A program made the translations under genes and the position numbers. The notes below the pieces were generated by a model that had not been told where the DNA came from, made no database searches, and worked only from the letters and a program-made list of their open reading frames with translations. Shown piece after piece: positions 33,978 to 43,200 of a stretch of DNA of 64,000 nt. The DNA comes from JBELHR01 sp042091275 (GTDB taxonomy: Bacteria > Bacteroidota > Bacteroidia > Flavobacteriales > Flavobacteriaceae), in NCBI GenBank assembly GCA_042091275.1, contig JBELHR010000009.1, forward strand, positions 7,783 through 71,782. The letters run 5' to 3'. How positions within the stretch are numbered: position 1 is the first letter of the stretch; each line of letters starts with the position of its first letter.

Positions 33978-36380
33978 ATGCGCATCCGGATTGCAATTAT
34001 TTTAATTGTTGCCACATTTTTTCAGGTCAAAGCTCAAGACAAAAAATCCTTAAGGACCAAAAGGACGGAGCAAACTATCAAAATTGACGGAAATTTAGAT
34101 GAAAGCGACTGGTTGGGTGCAAATCTCGCAGATTCCTTTGTAATGCTGGAACCAGGAACAGGATTGGCAGAGCCCGATAACAAAAAAACTACAGTCCGAG
34201 TTTTATACGACGACGAGGCAATATATATAGGTGCCTACTTATATGACGATGATCCGGAGAATATCCCCATGCAATTTACACCGAGAGACCAATTCGGTCA
34301 AGCAGATTATTTTGGTGTCGCATTGAACCCTAACAATGATGGTCAAAACGAATCGGTCTTTTATGTAATGTCCTCGGGAACCCAAGCAGATATAAAAGTT
34401 ACGCTTGATCGCGAAGACGAGAATTGGAATGCAGTCTGGGATAGTCAAGTTTCTGTAAAAAGCGATGGATGGGTAGTTGAAATGAAAATCCCTTACTCCA
34501 TGTTGCGTTTTTCCAATCAATCGGTTCAAACTTGGGGGGTCAACTTTATGAGAAATATGCAAGACACAAGGTCCACCTATACTTGGAACTTTGTCGACAA
34601 AACCAAAGGGTTTATGGCTCAATATGCTGGGCTTTTAGAAGGGATTGAAAATCTCAAACCTCCAATTCGATTAAATTTTTATCCATATGGATCTCTTTAC
34701 AACACCATAGATGACCAAGGAAATAGTGATTTCTCTTCGAGTTTAGGGCTGGATCTAAAATATGGGGTAAGTGAGGCTTTTACTCTCGATGTAACGTTAA
34801 TACCAGATTTTAGTCAAACCAGATTTGATGATGTTGTACTAAACTTAGGGCCTTTTGAACAGCGTTACGATGAGCAGAGAGCATTTTTTACCGAAGGAAC
34901 TGAACTTTTTGACAAAGCGCGTTTGTTCTATTCGAGAAGAATCGGAAACAATCCAGTAGGAGAAGACGATGTAGAGGAAAAATTAGAAGAGAACGAATCC
35001 ATACTAGACAATCCCAATAGTGTGCAGATGCTAAATGCATTTAAGCTTTCAGGTCGAACAAAAAATGGCCTTGGAGTTGGAGTCTTTAATGCCATTACGG
35101 AAAAAACCTTTGCCACAGTAATAGACACCATAACTGGAGACAAAAGAAAAATTTTAACGGAACCGTTTAGTAATTATAATGTATTTGTAATTGATAAGCA
35201 ATTTAACAGAAATTCATCTGTAGGTATTATAAATACTAATGTTTTAAGACAGGGTGGTTTTCGAGATGCCAATGTCTTTGCCGCATTGTTTGATTTGGCC
35301 AACAACTCAAACACCTACAAGATTGAGGGAAATATTAAAATGAGCTATGTCAACGATACCGAGATTAAAAGAGGTTATTCTGGCTATACTTCTGTGGAAA
35401 AAATAAGCGGACAATTTCAGGCGAGATTAGCAAATTTTTGGGGTACACCAGACTATGATATTAGAGATCTTGGTTTTCAAAGAAGGGTAAATTACAACAA
35501 CTTTTTTTCTCAGATTTCTTATCGAATTTTTGAACCTACGGAAAAATTAAACCAATTTAGAATTGGCCTCGATGCTAGATTAGACCACTTGCATAAGCCT
35601 TATGTGTATACTGGAAATAATTTCGAGTTAGAGATGTTTGCCACGAACAAAAAGAATTTATCCTTTGGTATGAGTGGGGAATTCCAAATAGGTCCACAAT
35701 ACGATTATAACGAACCCCGAGAAGACGGAAGATTTATAATTCAAAACCCCAATATAGGTTTTGGTGGATTTATAAGTTCCGATTACAACAAAACAATTGC
35801 TTTGGATGTTCGGCTCTACTATCTAAACCGTTTGAATGAGGACAGAACAGAATATGCCTTAAATATTAGTCCGAGAATTAAGCCTTCAGATAAAATTCTT
35901 TTTATTTACGAATGGGATTGGGTAAAAGCCAAAAATGTAAAGGGATATGTAACCACTTTGGAGGACAATCGAATTATTTTTGGAGACCGAAACTTAAAAA
36001 ACATCACCAATAGCTTAACGGCAAATTACAACTTTAGTGCCCTTTCGGGAATTGCTTTGGCATTCCGTCATTATTGGGCTCCCATAAGTTATGGAGATCA
36101 ATTTTACAGTCTACAAGAGGATGGGACACTAGAAAACACCAATTATCAAGAAAACGAAGATGTGAATTTTAATATTTGGAATATGGACTTGTCTTACTCT
36201 TGGCAATTCGCCCCTGGAAGTAATATTGTCCTGCTCTACAGAAATTCTATTGCAAAAGAAGACCAGTTATCAGATTTGCCCTTCGCGGATAATATCAACA
36301 ATTTACTTCAAGAGGGAATGAATCATATGGTGTCTTTGAGGCTTACCTATTTTTTAGATTTCAATAAGCTTAAAAATTAG
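33978..36380 (+). CDS. DUF5916 outer-membrane protein with CBM9-like domain
   Basis: An 800-residue exported protein. A signal peptide (1-19, ending near VKAQ) leads to a carbohydrate-binding-9-like beta sandwich at about 30-210 (IKIDGNLDESDW, VRVLYDDEAIYIGAYLYDDDPE, VEMKIPYSMLRF). The remaining 580 residues are a DUF5916 region rich in alternating aromatic beta strands, consistent with an outer-membrane barrel (PDFSQTRFDDVVLN, FTEGTELFDKARLFYSRRIG). Members are common in Bacteroidota, sometimes near polysaccharide or metal-uptake genes; the function is not established. A TAATTTCG sequence, one base off the -7 motif, lies upstream. Confidence 0.85.
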   Translation: MRIRIAIILIVATFFQVKAQDKKSLRTKRTEQTIKIDGNLDESDWLGANLADSFVMLEPGTGLAEPDNKKTTVRVLYDDEAIYIGAYLYDDDPENIPMQFTPRDQFGQADYFGVALNPNNDGQNESVFYVMSSGTQADIKVTLDREDENWNAVWDSQVSVKSDGWVVEMKIPYSMLRFSNQSVQTWGVNFMRNMQDTRSTYTWNFVDKTKGFMAQYAGLLEGIENLKPPIRLNFYPYGSLYNTIDDQGNSDFSSSLGLDLKYGVSEAFTLDVTLIPDFSQTRFDDVVLNLGPFEQRYDEQRAFFTEGTELFDKARLFYSRRIGNNPVGEDDVEEKLEENESILDNPNSVQMLNAFKLSGRTKNGLGVGVFNAITEKTFATVIDTITGDKRKILTEPFSNYNVFVIDKQFNRNSSVGIINTNVLRQGGFRDANVFAALFDLANNSNTYKIEGNIKMSYVNDTEIKRGYSGYTSVEKISGQFQARLANFWGTPDYDIRDLGFQRRVNYNNFFSQISYRIFEPTEKLNQFRIGLDARLDHLHKPYVYTGNNFELEMFATNKKNLSFGMSGEFQIGPQYDYNEPREDGRFIIQNPNIGFGGFISSDYNKTIALDVRLYYLNRLNEDRTEYALNISPRIKPSDKILFIYEWDWVKAKNVKGYVTTLEDNRIIFGDRNLKNITNSLTANYNFSALSGIALAFRHYWAPISYGDQFYSLQEDGTLENTNYQENEDVNFNIWNMDLSYSWQFAPGSNIVLLYRNSIAKEDQLSDLPFADNINNLLQEGMNHMVSLRLTYFLDFNKLKN

Positions 36381-36424
36381 TTGTTCATCCATTAAAATTT
36401 CTTAATTTTCCAAGAAATTAAAGG

Positions 36425-37084
36425 ATGATTTTAGCGCGAAATATTCACAGATACTTTGGGGATTTACAGGTTTTAAAGGGCGTAGACTTAGAAGTTGAAA
36501 AAGGTGAAATTGTCGCGATTGTAGGTCCTTCAGGAACCGGTAAAACTACCCTTCTTCAAATCCTTGGAACTCTCGATAAACCGCATAAAAGCAAAGATTA
36601 CACCCTAGAGATAAACGGAAAGTCCCTACAAAACCTAGGAGATAAGGATTTAGCTAAGTTTCGAAATCAAGAAATTGGATTTATATTTCAATTTCACCAA
36701 TTACTACCAGAATTTACAGCTCTAGAAAATGTTTGTATTCCCGGATTTATAATGGGAAGAAATAAAAATGAAGTCGAATCGGAGGCAAAAGAATTACTCA
36801 ATTTTCTCGGTCTTGAAAACAGATATAGTCACAAGCCTAGCGAATTATCTGGTGGAGAACAACAAAGGGTTGCTGTAGCTAGAGCACTTATCAATAAACC
36901 CTCTGTAATTTTTGCAGATGAACCATCGGGTAACTTAGATTCCGTTAGCGCGAGTAATTTGCACCAATTATTCTTTAAATTAAGAGAAGAATTTAACCAA
37001 ACTTTTATCATTATTACGCATAACGAAGATTTGGCTGCTATGGTGGATAGACAAATAAAGCTCAGCGATGGACAAATCCTATAA
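36425..37084 (+). CDS. lolD: Lipoprotein-releasing ABC transporter ATPase LolD-like
   Basis: A 219-residue ABC ATPase of the LolD/MacB type. Walker A is GPSGTGKTTLLQILG, the Q-loop region is FIFQFHQLLPEFTALENV (the FQFHHLLPEFTALEN motif of LolD), the signature is LSGGEQQRVAVARAL, Walker B is VIFADEPSGNLD and the H-loop is IIITHN. LolD powers release of lipoproteins from the inner membrane. The membrane partner LolC/E is not nearby, as is usual in this phylum to my knowledge. Its end overlaps the start of mtnN by 17 bp, so translation is coupled in a four-gene operon with mtnN, a pyrC-like gene and an esterase. Confidence 0.88.
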   Translation: MILARNIHRYFGDLQVLKGVDLEVEKGEIVAIVGPSGTGKTTLLQILGTLDKPHKSKDYTLEINGKSLQNLGDKDLAKFRNQEIGFIFQFHQLLPEFTALENVCIPGFIMGRNKNEVESEAKELLNFLGLENRYSHKPSELSGGEQQRVAVARALINKPSVIFADEPSGNLDSVSASNLHQLFFKLREEFNQTFIIITHNEDLAAMVDRQIKLSDGQIL

Positions 37085-37862
37085 TCCGAAAAGAGTTGGA
37101 ATAATGAGTGCGATGCGAGAGGAAATAGACGCATTGATTCAAGAAATGTCGCTGACTCAAAAGGTTAGCTTAGGTGGTAGAACTTTTTACGTCGGAAAAT
37201 TATTTCGACAAGAAGTAGTAATTGTTTTCTCTCATTGGGGTAAAGTAGCTGCCAGTATCACAGCCACCCAATTAATAAATAGTTTTGATATCGGTGAGTT
37301 GATTTTTACTGGTGTTGCAGGATCTATTGATTCTAAGGTAAATATTGGGGATTTAGTAGTTGGAAGTGAACTCATTCAGCACGATATGGATGCCAGCCCC
37401 CTGTATCCACCTCAAACACTACCAGTCATCAACCTCAGAGAATTAGCCACTCAAGATTCGGATAAACTAGAACTAGCTGCAAAAAACACCATAACTACCT
37501 TAGCCTCTGAATTAGATTCAGATATTGTTTCAGAATTCAAACTTCAAAACTCACGTTTACATTCGGGACTTATTTTGACTGGAGATCAATTCGTATCGGA
37601 TCAAAAGACTGCAGAAAGCCTAAAACACAAGTTCAAGGAAGCTATCTGTGTGGAGATGGAAGGTGCTGCGGTAGCCCAAGTTTGTCACGCTTATCATATC
37701 CCTTTTTCTGTCCTGCGAATCATTTCAGATAAAGCGGATGACAATGCAAATATCGATTTCCCAAAATTTGCTAAATATGTCGCATCGGAGATATCCCTAA
37801 TTTTTTTTAGATATTTATTTTCGGCAAGTCAAAATACTTATCTTTGTTCAAATCAGAAGTAA
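37068..37862 (+). CDS. mtnN: 5'-methylthioadenosine/S-adenosylhomocysteine nucleosidase
   Basis: A nucleoside phosphorylase-fold hydrolase that splits adenine from MTA and SAH. The 264 residues show VGIMSAMREEIDAL, FSHWGKVAASITATQLI, FTGVAGSI (ribose/purine pocket), GDQFVSD, and the catalytic end VEMEGAAVAQVCHAYHIP with ISDKADDNA. The metabolite-binding residues typical of MTAN are thus present. The start at 37068 lies inside the lolD end; a later in-frame ATG at 37104 (MSAMREE) would drop a conserved strand, so the upstream start is favoured. Second gene of the lolD operon. Confidence 0.93.
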   Translation: MDKSYNPKRVGIMSAMREEIDALIQEMSLTQKVSLGGRTFYVGKLFRQEVVIVFSHWGKVAASITATQLINSFDIGELIFTGVAGSIDSKVNIGDLVVGSELIQHDMDASPLYPPQTLPVINLRELATQDSDKLELAAKNTITTLASELDSDIVSEFKLQNSRLHSGLILTGDQFVSDQKTAESLKHKFKEAICVEMEGAAVAQVCHAYHIPFSVLRIISDKADDNANIDFPKFAKYVASEISLIFFRYLFSASQNTYLCSNQK

Positions 37863-37870
37863 ATCTACAG

Positions 37871-39139
37871 ATGAAGCCCACGCTACTAAAAAAAGCACTT
37901 ATACTGGATCCATCGAGTCCTTACCATCAGCAAACAAAGGACATTCTTATCGACAGTGGTCAAATTTCCGAAATAAGTGATGAAATAAAAACCAAATCAA
38001 ACTACGAAATAATTGAACTCCCTAATCTTCATGTATCTCCAGGATGGATGGATGCCTCTGTAAGCTTTGGAGAGCCAGGTTTTGAAGAGAGAGAAACCCT
38101 AGAGAATGGCTGCCAAACCGCTGCTAAAAGTGGGTTTACAGGTATTGCGTTAAATCTAGAAACAGAACCCGTTGGCGATAATCAGTCTACCGTAAATTTT
38201 GTTTTGAACAACGCTAATTCTTCGGGCTGTGAGATATATCCAATTGCCAATTTGACAAGAGGTGGAAAAGGAGAAGCTCTCGCTGAACTTTTTGATTTGC
38301 AATCCGCAGGTGCCATTGCTTTTGGAGATTATATGTCTCCGATAGAAAATGACTTACTGATGAAAATTGCCATCCAATACGCTCAGAATATTGATGCACT
38401 GCTTATCAGTTTCCCAAAGAACAAAAGTATCTCTGGAGCTGGACTAGTCAACGAAAGTGCCCAAAGTATTCAATTGGGTTTAAAAAGTGAGCCAAATCTG
38501 TCTGAAACACTGCAAATTTCGAGAGATCTTCACTTGTTAGAATATACAGGAGGTAAACTTCATTTTCCTACAATTACTACCAAAGAGTCTGTAGCTCTTA
38601 TAAAGGCTGCCAAAGAAAAAGGACTCGATGTCAGTTGTTCCGTAAGTGTACATCACCTCTACTTTGACGATAAAGAACTTTTTGGTTTTGACTCAAATAC
38701 TAAAGTGAGTCCTCCTTTGAGAACCGAGGAAGATCGCCAAGCTCTTTTAGATGCATTAAAGAATGGCACCATTGATTTTGTAGTATCCGATCACAGACCA
38801 ATGGAAATTGAATCCAAAAAGGTAGCCTATAATGAAGCGGCCTATGGAACTATTGGACTCGAATCGGCCTTTCTCGCTCTAAATACTATAGAACAAATAG
38901 ACTTAGATCTGTTATTACAGAAAATCACAGTAGACCCAAGAAATCGCTTAAAAATTGATAACCCTTCTATTTCGGAGGGAGCCATAGCCAACCTTTCTCT
39001 GTTTAATCCAGAAGGAGAGCTTGAAATTTTTGATAAAAACTCCATAATGAGTTCAAATACAAACTCCATATTCCTAGGAGAAAAACTAAAAGGGATGGTA
39101 TATGGATCCATTAACCAATCCTCTGTTAACCTAAAATAA
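37871..39139 (+). CDS. Dihydroorotase-like protein lacking the HxH metal motif
   Basis: A 422-residue amidohydrolase-fold protein of the type I dihydroorotase (PyrC) family. Family landmarks are present: LHVSPGWMD, FGEPGFEERETLENGCQTAAKSG, VHHLYFDD and DFVVSDHRPM. In active enzymes the first landmark continues D-x-H-V-H to bind zinc; here it reads DASVS, with Ser at 63 and 65. Loss of both histidines indicates an inactive dihydroorotase homologue, like the non-catalytic partners of aspartate transcarbamoylase in some bacteria. The start ATG at 37871 is preferred to 37844, which overlaps mtnN and adds nine unconserved residues. Many annotation systems would still call it PyrC. Confidence 0.85.
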   Translation: MKPTLLKKALILDPSSPYHQQTKDILIDSGQISEISDEIKTKSNYEIIELPNLHVSPGWMDASVSFGEPGFEERETLENGCQTAAKSGFTGIALNLETEPVGDNQSTVNFVLNNANSSGCEIYPIANLTRGGKGEALAELFDLQSAGAIAFGDYMSPIENDLLMKIAIQYAQNIDALLISFPKNKSISGAGLVNESAQSIQLGLKSEPNLSETLQISRDLHLLEYTGGKLHFPTITTKESVALIKAAKEKGLDVSCSVSVHHLYFDDKELFGFDSNTKVSPPLRTEEDRQALLDALKNGTIDFVVSDHRPMEIESKKVAYNEAAYGTIGLESAFLALNTIEQIDLDLLLQKITVDPRNRLKIDNPSISEGAIANLSLFNPEGELEIFDKNSIMSSNTNSIFLGEKLKGMVYGSINQSSVNLK

Positions 39140-39789
39140 TGGCTTTAGAAAAAATTATTCGTCATCCTTCAAAAGAAGGAAATGGCGCCTCTCCCCTATT
39201 GATAATGCTTCACGGTTACGGGAGTAATGAACAAGACCTTTTCTCATTTGCACCAGAGTTGTCCGATAATCTTAGAATCGTCAGCTTTAGAGCTCCCTAT
39301 AGTTTAGGTATGGGAGCATATGCTTGGTATGCAATCAATTTTGATGCGGATCAAAATAAATTCTCAGATTTAGACCAAGCACGTGAGAGTTTGAACATTT
39401 TAAAAGAGGAGATAGATGCTCTTCAAAAGGAATACGGAAATACAGCGGAGAACACCTTTGTCTTAGGTTTTAGTCAAGGATGCATCTTGAGTCTTGCTTT
39501 TGTTCTGAATTATCCGAGTAAAACACAAAATATAATTGGTCTAAGCGGTTATTTGATGCGAGAATTGGTTCCGAATAATTTAAAAACAGAGGATTTCAAA
39601 GAAGTAAAAATCTATAATTCTCACGGGACTATGGATCAAGTGATACCAATATCATGGGCACAAAAAACAAAAGCTTTTATGGAAGATTTGCCAATTGATT
39701 ACTGCTTTGAACAATATCCTGCAGGACATGGAGTAAATCCTCAAAATTTCTTTTCCTTGCGAAATTGGATTGATGAAAATATTAAATAA
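39139..39789 (+). CDS. Carboxylesterase/phospholipase family serine hydrolase
   Basis: A 216-residue alpha/beta hydrolase of the phospholipase/carboxylesterase group (PF02230). It shows the oxyanion region LIMLHGYGSNEQDLFSFAP, the nucleophile elbow LGFSQGCILSLAF, the acid in SHGTMDQVIP and the histidine in YPAGHGVNP, so the full triad is visible. There is no signal peptide, so it is cytoplasmic. The ATG overlaps the stop of the pyrC-like gene by one base, making it the last gene of the lolD operon. Its end overlaps the convergent MBL gene by 8 bp. The substrate is unknown. Confidence 0.88.
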   Translation: MALEKIIRHPSKEGNGASPLLIMLHGYGSNEQDLFSFAPELSDNLRIVSFRAPYSLGMGAYAWYAINFDADQNKFSDLDQARESLNILKEEIDALQKEYGNTAENTFVLGFSQGCILSLAFVLNYPSKTQNIIGLSGYLMRELVPNNLKTEDFKEVKIYNSHGTMDQVIPISWAQKTKAFMEDLPIDYCFEQYPAGHGVNPQNFFSLRNWIDENIK

Positions 39790-40549
39790 CTATTTCTAAG
39801 TTATCATAAGCCAAATAGACATCTTTGGGAAGTTTCTCAGAAATTTCCTGATGCATCCCAAATAAATGACTGATATGGGTGAAATAGGTTTTTTTAGGTT
39901 TGATTTTTTCCACTAAACTCAAGGCTTCCTCTAAGTTTAAGTGGGTGGAATGAGGAGATTCACGCAGACAACTTAGAACGAGAACATCTAATCCCTGAAG
40001 TTTTTCTAATTCCTCGTCCGAGATGAATTTGACATCAGTCAAATAGGCTAAACCACCAACTCTATAGCCTAAAATTGGAAGATTACCATGTGCGATTTGT
40101 ATCGGAATAACTTTTAGGTCTCCAATCTCTAGATTTTGATTTTTTACTTCAATTGGGTTTACCGAAGCTGCTCCTGGGTACCTATTGGTTTTGGTGAAAA
40201 TATAGGCATAGCGCTCCTCTAAACTTTTTAAAACTCGCTTTAGACCATATATATCCAATGCTCCTTGGCGAAAACAATAGGGCCGAATATCATCTAAACC
40301 TGCAATGTGATCGCTGTGCTCGTGAGTAAATAAGATGGCATCTAACCTAGGTTTTGGGTTCTTGAGTAACTGCATCCGAAAGTCAGGACCGCAATCTACT
40401 AACAAAATGGTCTCTTCAGACTCTATAACGACAGAGCACCGCAATCTCGAATCTTTGGGGTCTTGGGAATCTCCCACTGGATGGTCACTCAACAACATTG
40501 GAACCCCCACAGAGGTACCCGTTCCTAAAAAAGTTAGTTTCAATTTCAT
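39782..40549 (-). CDS. MBL-fold metallo-hydrolase (PhnP-like)
   Basis: A 255-residue metallo-beta-lactamase-fold phosphodiesterase-like protein. It begins MKLKLTFLGTGTSVGVP. Metal ligands: LFTHEHSDHIAGLDDIRP (HxHxDH), the histidine in IQIAHGN, the aspartate in LTDVKFI and a C-terminal histidine in KTYFTHISHLFG. It resembles PhnP, the cyclic ribose phosphodiesterase, and other RNase Z-like members, but no phosphonate genes are present, so the substrate is open. It is transcribed from its own promoter, divergent from the 40642 gene. Confidence 0.87.
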   Translation of the reverse strand: MKLKLTFLGTGTSVGVPMLLSDHPVGDSQDPKDSRLRCSVVIESEETILLVDCGPDFRMQLLKNPKPRLDAILFTHEHSDHIAGLDDIRPYCFRQGALDIYGLKRVLKSLEERYAYIFTKTNRYPGAASVNPIEVKNQNLEIGDLKVIPIQIAHGNLPILGYRVGGLAYLTDVKFISDEELEKLQGLDVLVLSCLRESPHSTHLNLEEALSLVEKIKPKKTYFTHISHLFGMHQEISEKLPKDVYLAYDNLEIVI

Positions 40550-40568
40550 GCAAAGCCTTTGTACACTT

Positions 40569-40576
40569 CAAAAATA
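40569..40576 (-). promoter_or_regulatory. -7 promoter element of the MBL hydrolase gene
   Basis: The minus strand reads TATTTTTG, an exact match, 19 bp before the ATG at 40549. Confidence 0.5.
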
Positions 40577-40610
40577 AGCTATAAATCAAAAAAATCCTAT
40601 CGAAATTTAC

Positions 40611-40618
40611 TACATTTG
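40611..40618 (+). promoter_or_regulatory. -7 promoter element of the 40642 gene
   Basis: TACATTTG, an exact match, 23 bp before the ATG at 40642. Confidence 0.5.
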
Positions 40619-40641
40619 TAATATAACCATCGATCATAATT

Positions 40642-42093
40642 ATGGCAGTTACTCTAAAGGGAGATAAGGAGTTTAGTATCATTCCAACAATTAAGAATAA
40701 GGCTTTACGAATTAACCTCAATAATCATATTTACGGAACCTTCTCCGAAATTGGAGCAGGTCAAGAAACCGTTCGAAACTTTTTCCGAGCGGGAGGAGCC
40801 TCTGGAACTATTGCAAAAGCCATGAGCGCATATGACAAAGACTTCTCGGATGCCATTTATGGTATTGAAGAAGATCGCAGGTATGTAACGGAAAGTAGGT
40901 TAAAAAAGATGCTTCGCTATGAAATCGATATTATCGAGGAGCGTCTGAGCAGAAAAAAACACGCAGATAAAATTTTCTTTAGTTACGCCAATACAGTTAC
41001 CACAATTGACTTTGCAAAAAAATTCAAAGGACACGGTTGGGTGGGAATTCGTTTCCAGTTAGATCCTTTGGAGGATTATAACGAAATTGTATTGCATTTG
41101 AGATTTAAAGAGACAGATGCAAAACTACAACAAGAAACACTCGGTAAGTTAGGAGTTAACTTGATATACGGTGCATTCTATCTCAATGACAACCCAAAAG
41201 AACTTTTAAAGTCATTTTACAATCACATCGAGAAAGATCAGTTAGAGATCGATATGATCAACTTTTCAGGACCGAGATTTACTTATGTTGACAACAGACT
41301 TATGAGTTTACAATTGGTCAAAAATGAAATGACCAATGCGGTAATGTTCGGTGCAGATGGAAACAACCAATTACCCGCCCAAGAATTATACAAAAAGAAC
41401 ATCTTGGCGCTTAGAGGAAGTTTTAGACCAGTTACTAAGGTCAATATGGATATGTTTAAACTGTCCAAAGACCTCTTTTTAAAGACCAACAAAGTAGATC
41501 CAGACAATACAAAAATTATTTTTGAGATCACCCTTGCCAATCTAAGGGCAGAAGGAGAAATTAATGAGCGAGACTTTTTAGACAGAGCGGAATTACTTTC
41601 TTCTTTGGGTCAAAGCGTAATGATTTCAAACTTCCAAGAATATTATAAATTAGTGGAGTACTTCTCTGAATTCACTAAGGAGAGAATGGGTCTTGCTATG
41701 GGAGTTTACAGTTTGATTCAAATTTTTGACGAACGCTATTACAGAGATTTAAGTGGTGGTATTCTGGAAGCCTTCGGAAAACTATTTTACAAAGATCTCA
41801 AGATATATATGTATCCTTTAAAAGACGAAGATCGATTAATCACAAGTGACAATCTCGAGGTTCATCCGCGTATGAAGGAGCTTTACAAGTTCTTCAAACA
41901 CAATGGAAAGTTAATTGATCTCACTGGGTTTGATGAAGGGAATTTAGACGTCTTCTCGCGAAAAGTCCTCAAGATGATCAAGAGCGGCGAAGAGGGTTGG
42001 GAGTCTATGCTTCCGGAGGGAATTTCAGACACGATAAAAACCAATCGCCTTTTTGGATACAAAAAGAAAAGAACGATTACCTTAAAAGAATAA
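40642..42093 (+). CDS. Conserved cytoplasmic protein of unknown function, 483 residues
   Basis: I do not recognise a functional domain. The protein has no signal peptide or membrane helix. It contains regularly spaced motifs such as HIYGTFSEIGAGQETVRNFF, GTIAKAMSAYDKDFSDAIYG, HGWVGIRFQLDP, GVNLIYGAFYL and ANLRAEGEINERDFLDRAELL. I recall long homologues in flavobacteria and elsewhere sometimes being labelled nicotinate-nucleotide adenylyltransferase. No HxGH nucleotidyltransferase motif is visible, so I would not use that name. It has its own promoter and a strong terminator, so it is a single-gene unit, and its even codon use suggests a conserved housekeeping gene. Confidence 0.85.
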   Translation: MAVTLKGDKEFSIIPTIKNKALRINLNNHIYGTFSEIGAGQETVRNFFRAGGASGTIAKAMSAYDKDFSDAIYGIEEDRRYVTESRLKKMLRYEIDIIEERLSRKKHADKIFFSYANTVTTIDFAKKFKGHGWVGIRFQLDPLEDYNEIVLHLRFKETDAKLQQETLGKLGVNLIYGAFYLNDNPKELLKSFYNHIEKDQLEIDMINFSGPRFTYVDNRLMSLQLVKNEMTNAVMFGADGNNQLPAQELYKKNILALRGSFRPVTKVNMDMFKLSKDLFLKTNKVDPDNTKIIFEITLANLRAEGEINERDFLDRAELLSSLGQSVMISNFQEYYKLVEYFSEFTKERMGLAMGVYSLIQIFDERYYRDLSGGILEAFGKLFYKDLKIYMYPLKDEDRLITSDNLEVHPRMKELYKFFKHNGKLIDLTGFDEGNLDVFSRKVLKMIKSGEEGWESMLPEGISDTIKTNRLFGYKKKRTITLKE

Positions 42094-42098
42094 ATACA

Positions 42099-42127
42099 AA
42101 TCCTGAGCTTCGCTCAGGATTTTTTTT
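42099..42127 (+). terminator. Rho-independent terminator
   Basis: AATCCTGAGC and GCTCAGGATT (42099-42108, 42112-42121) form a 10-bp stem with loop TTC, followed by a T run. It ends the 40642 transcript. Confidence 0.92.
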
Positions 42128-42182
42128 GCCCTCTATTAAACCAATTAGATTAACTTGAGTCTTAAAGGAAGAAATCAATATT

Positions 42183-42779
42183 TTGGAAGAAAAACTGTTA
42201 TTGGCAAAACTCAAAGATCCAGAAGAGATTCACCGAGCTTTTCCGATTCTTATTAATCTGCACAAAGAGCGCTTGTATTGGCATATCAGACGTATGGTCT
42301 ACCGTCATGAGGACGCAGATGATTTGCTCCAAGACACCTTTGTTAAAGTCTATCGAAATATCGACAAATTCAAAGAGGAGAGCAGTCTATTTTCCTGGAT
42401 GTACAGAATTGCCACAAATGAGACTTTGACTTTTTTAAAAAAAGAGGCACGCATCAAAAAAATTGACGACAACGAATTTATCGAAAAAAGAGTTCAAGCA
42501 CTAGAACACGATGAATTATACACCGGTGATCGCATTAGTTTAATGCTTCAAAAAGCCATTAGTATTTTACCCGAAAAGCAGCGATTAGTATTTAATATGA
42601 AGTATTTTGAAGATCTAACTTACAAACAGATTTCCTCGATTTTAGAGCAGTCTGAAGGCGGATTAAAAGCAAACTATTTTCATGCGGTAACGAAAATTAA
42701 AGCCTATTTTAAAACTCGGGATTGGTTGGATAACACAGAGATTTTAGAACTTGACAAGAGAGAAAATGAAAAGAGATGA
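42183..42779 (+). CDS. ECF-type RNA polymerase sigma factor
   Basis: A 198-residue extracytoplasmic-function sigma-70 factor. Region 2 has HEDADDLLQDTFVKVYRNIDKF and SSLFSWMYRIATNETL. Region 4 has LPEKQRLVFNMKYFEDLTYKQISSILEQSEGGLKANYFHA. The start is a TTG at 42183 with an AAGGAAG sequence about 11 bp upstream; the frame then reads EEKLLLAKLKDPEE, a usual beginning for the family. It heads an operon with a single-helix membrane protein and a periplasmic sensor-like protein, the classical arrangement for envelope-stress control. It probably controls its own operon; no target promoter could be identified. Confidence 0.92.
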   Translation: MEEKLLLAKLKDPEEIHRAFPILINLHKERLYWHIRRMVYRHEDADDLLQDTFVKVYRNIDKFKEESSLFSWMYRIATNETLTFLKKEARIKKIDDNEFIEKRVQALEHDELYTGDRISLMLQKAISILPEKQRLVFNMKYFEDLTYKQISSILEQSEGGLKANYFHAVTKIKAYFKTRDWLDNTEILELDKRENEKR

Positions 42780-43200
42780 TTTCAAAATAAAATCGGGATA
42801 CTTTGAGGACTTGGAAGGAGAAATCCTGTCAAAAATAGCTTTGGATCAAAAACAAGATTTTAGTGTACCAAAATCTTATTTTGAGGATTTAGACCATAAA
42901 ATTGAAAAGAAACTCAAACAGAAAAACACGAAAATTATTACGCTACCAAAGCTAATTGGTGTCGCCGCCTCTATTGCTATTGCAGCGGTAGTATTTTGGC
43001 CAAGTTCTGTACTTGTTGAGGATTTTGATTTAAATACAAATATCGCTTATCTAAATGAGGAAGATTTTGAATCTTATAGCCAAGAAATTTACAGCAGTAT
43101 AGATTTGAGTGGACAGACCTTCGATTTGAGTTTAGACAACCTAAACGAGGATGAAGTTTATTTGACAGAGGAATTAATAGAAGAATTATACAATGAATAA
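42766..43200 (+). CDS. Membrane-anchored protein of ECF operon, possible anti-sigma factor
   Basis: A 144-residue protein. The acidic N-terminal part (about 1-55) contains a duplicated SGYFEDLEGEI / KSYFEDLDHKI motif. One membrane helix follows at about 62-80 (LIGVAASIAIAAVVFW), then an acidic outer tail. A cytoplasmic N-terminal repeat plus one helix suits an anti-sigma factor, but no known anti-sigma fold is recognised. It overlaps the sigma gene by 14 bp and the next gene by 8 bp, so all three are translationally coupled. The start ATG at 42766 is preferred to an upstream ACG/ATG frame at 42751, which adds five residues. Confidence 0.75.
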   Translation: MKRDDFKIKSGYFEDLEGEILSKIALDQKQDFSVPKSYFEDLDHKIEKKLKQKNTKIITLPKLIGVAASIAIAAVVFWPSSVLVEDFDLNTNIAYLNEEDFESYSQEIYSSIDLSGQTFDLSLDNLNEDEVYLTEELIEELYNE

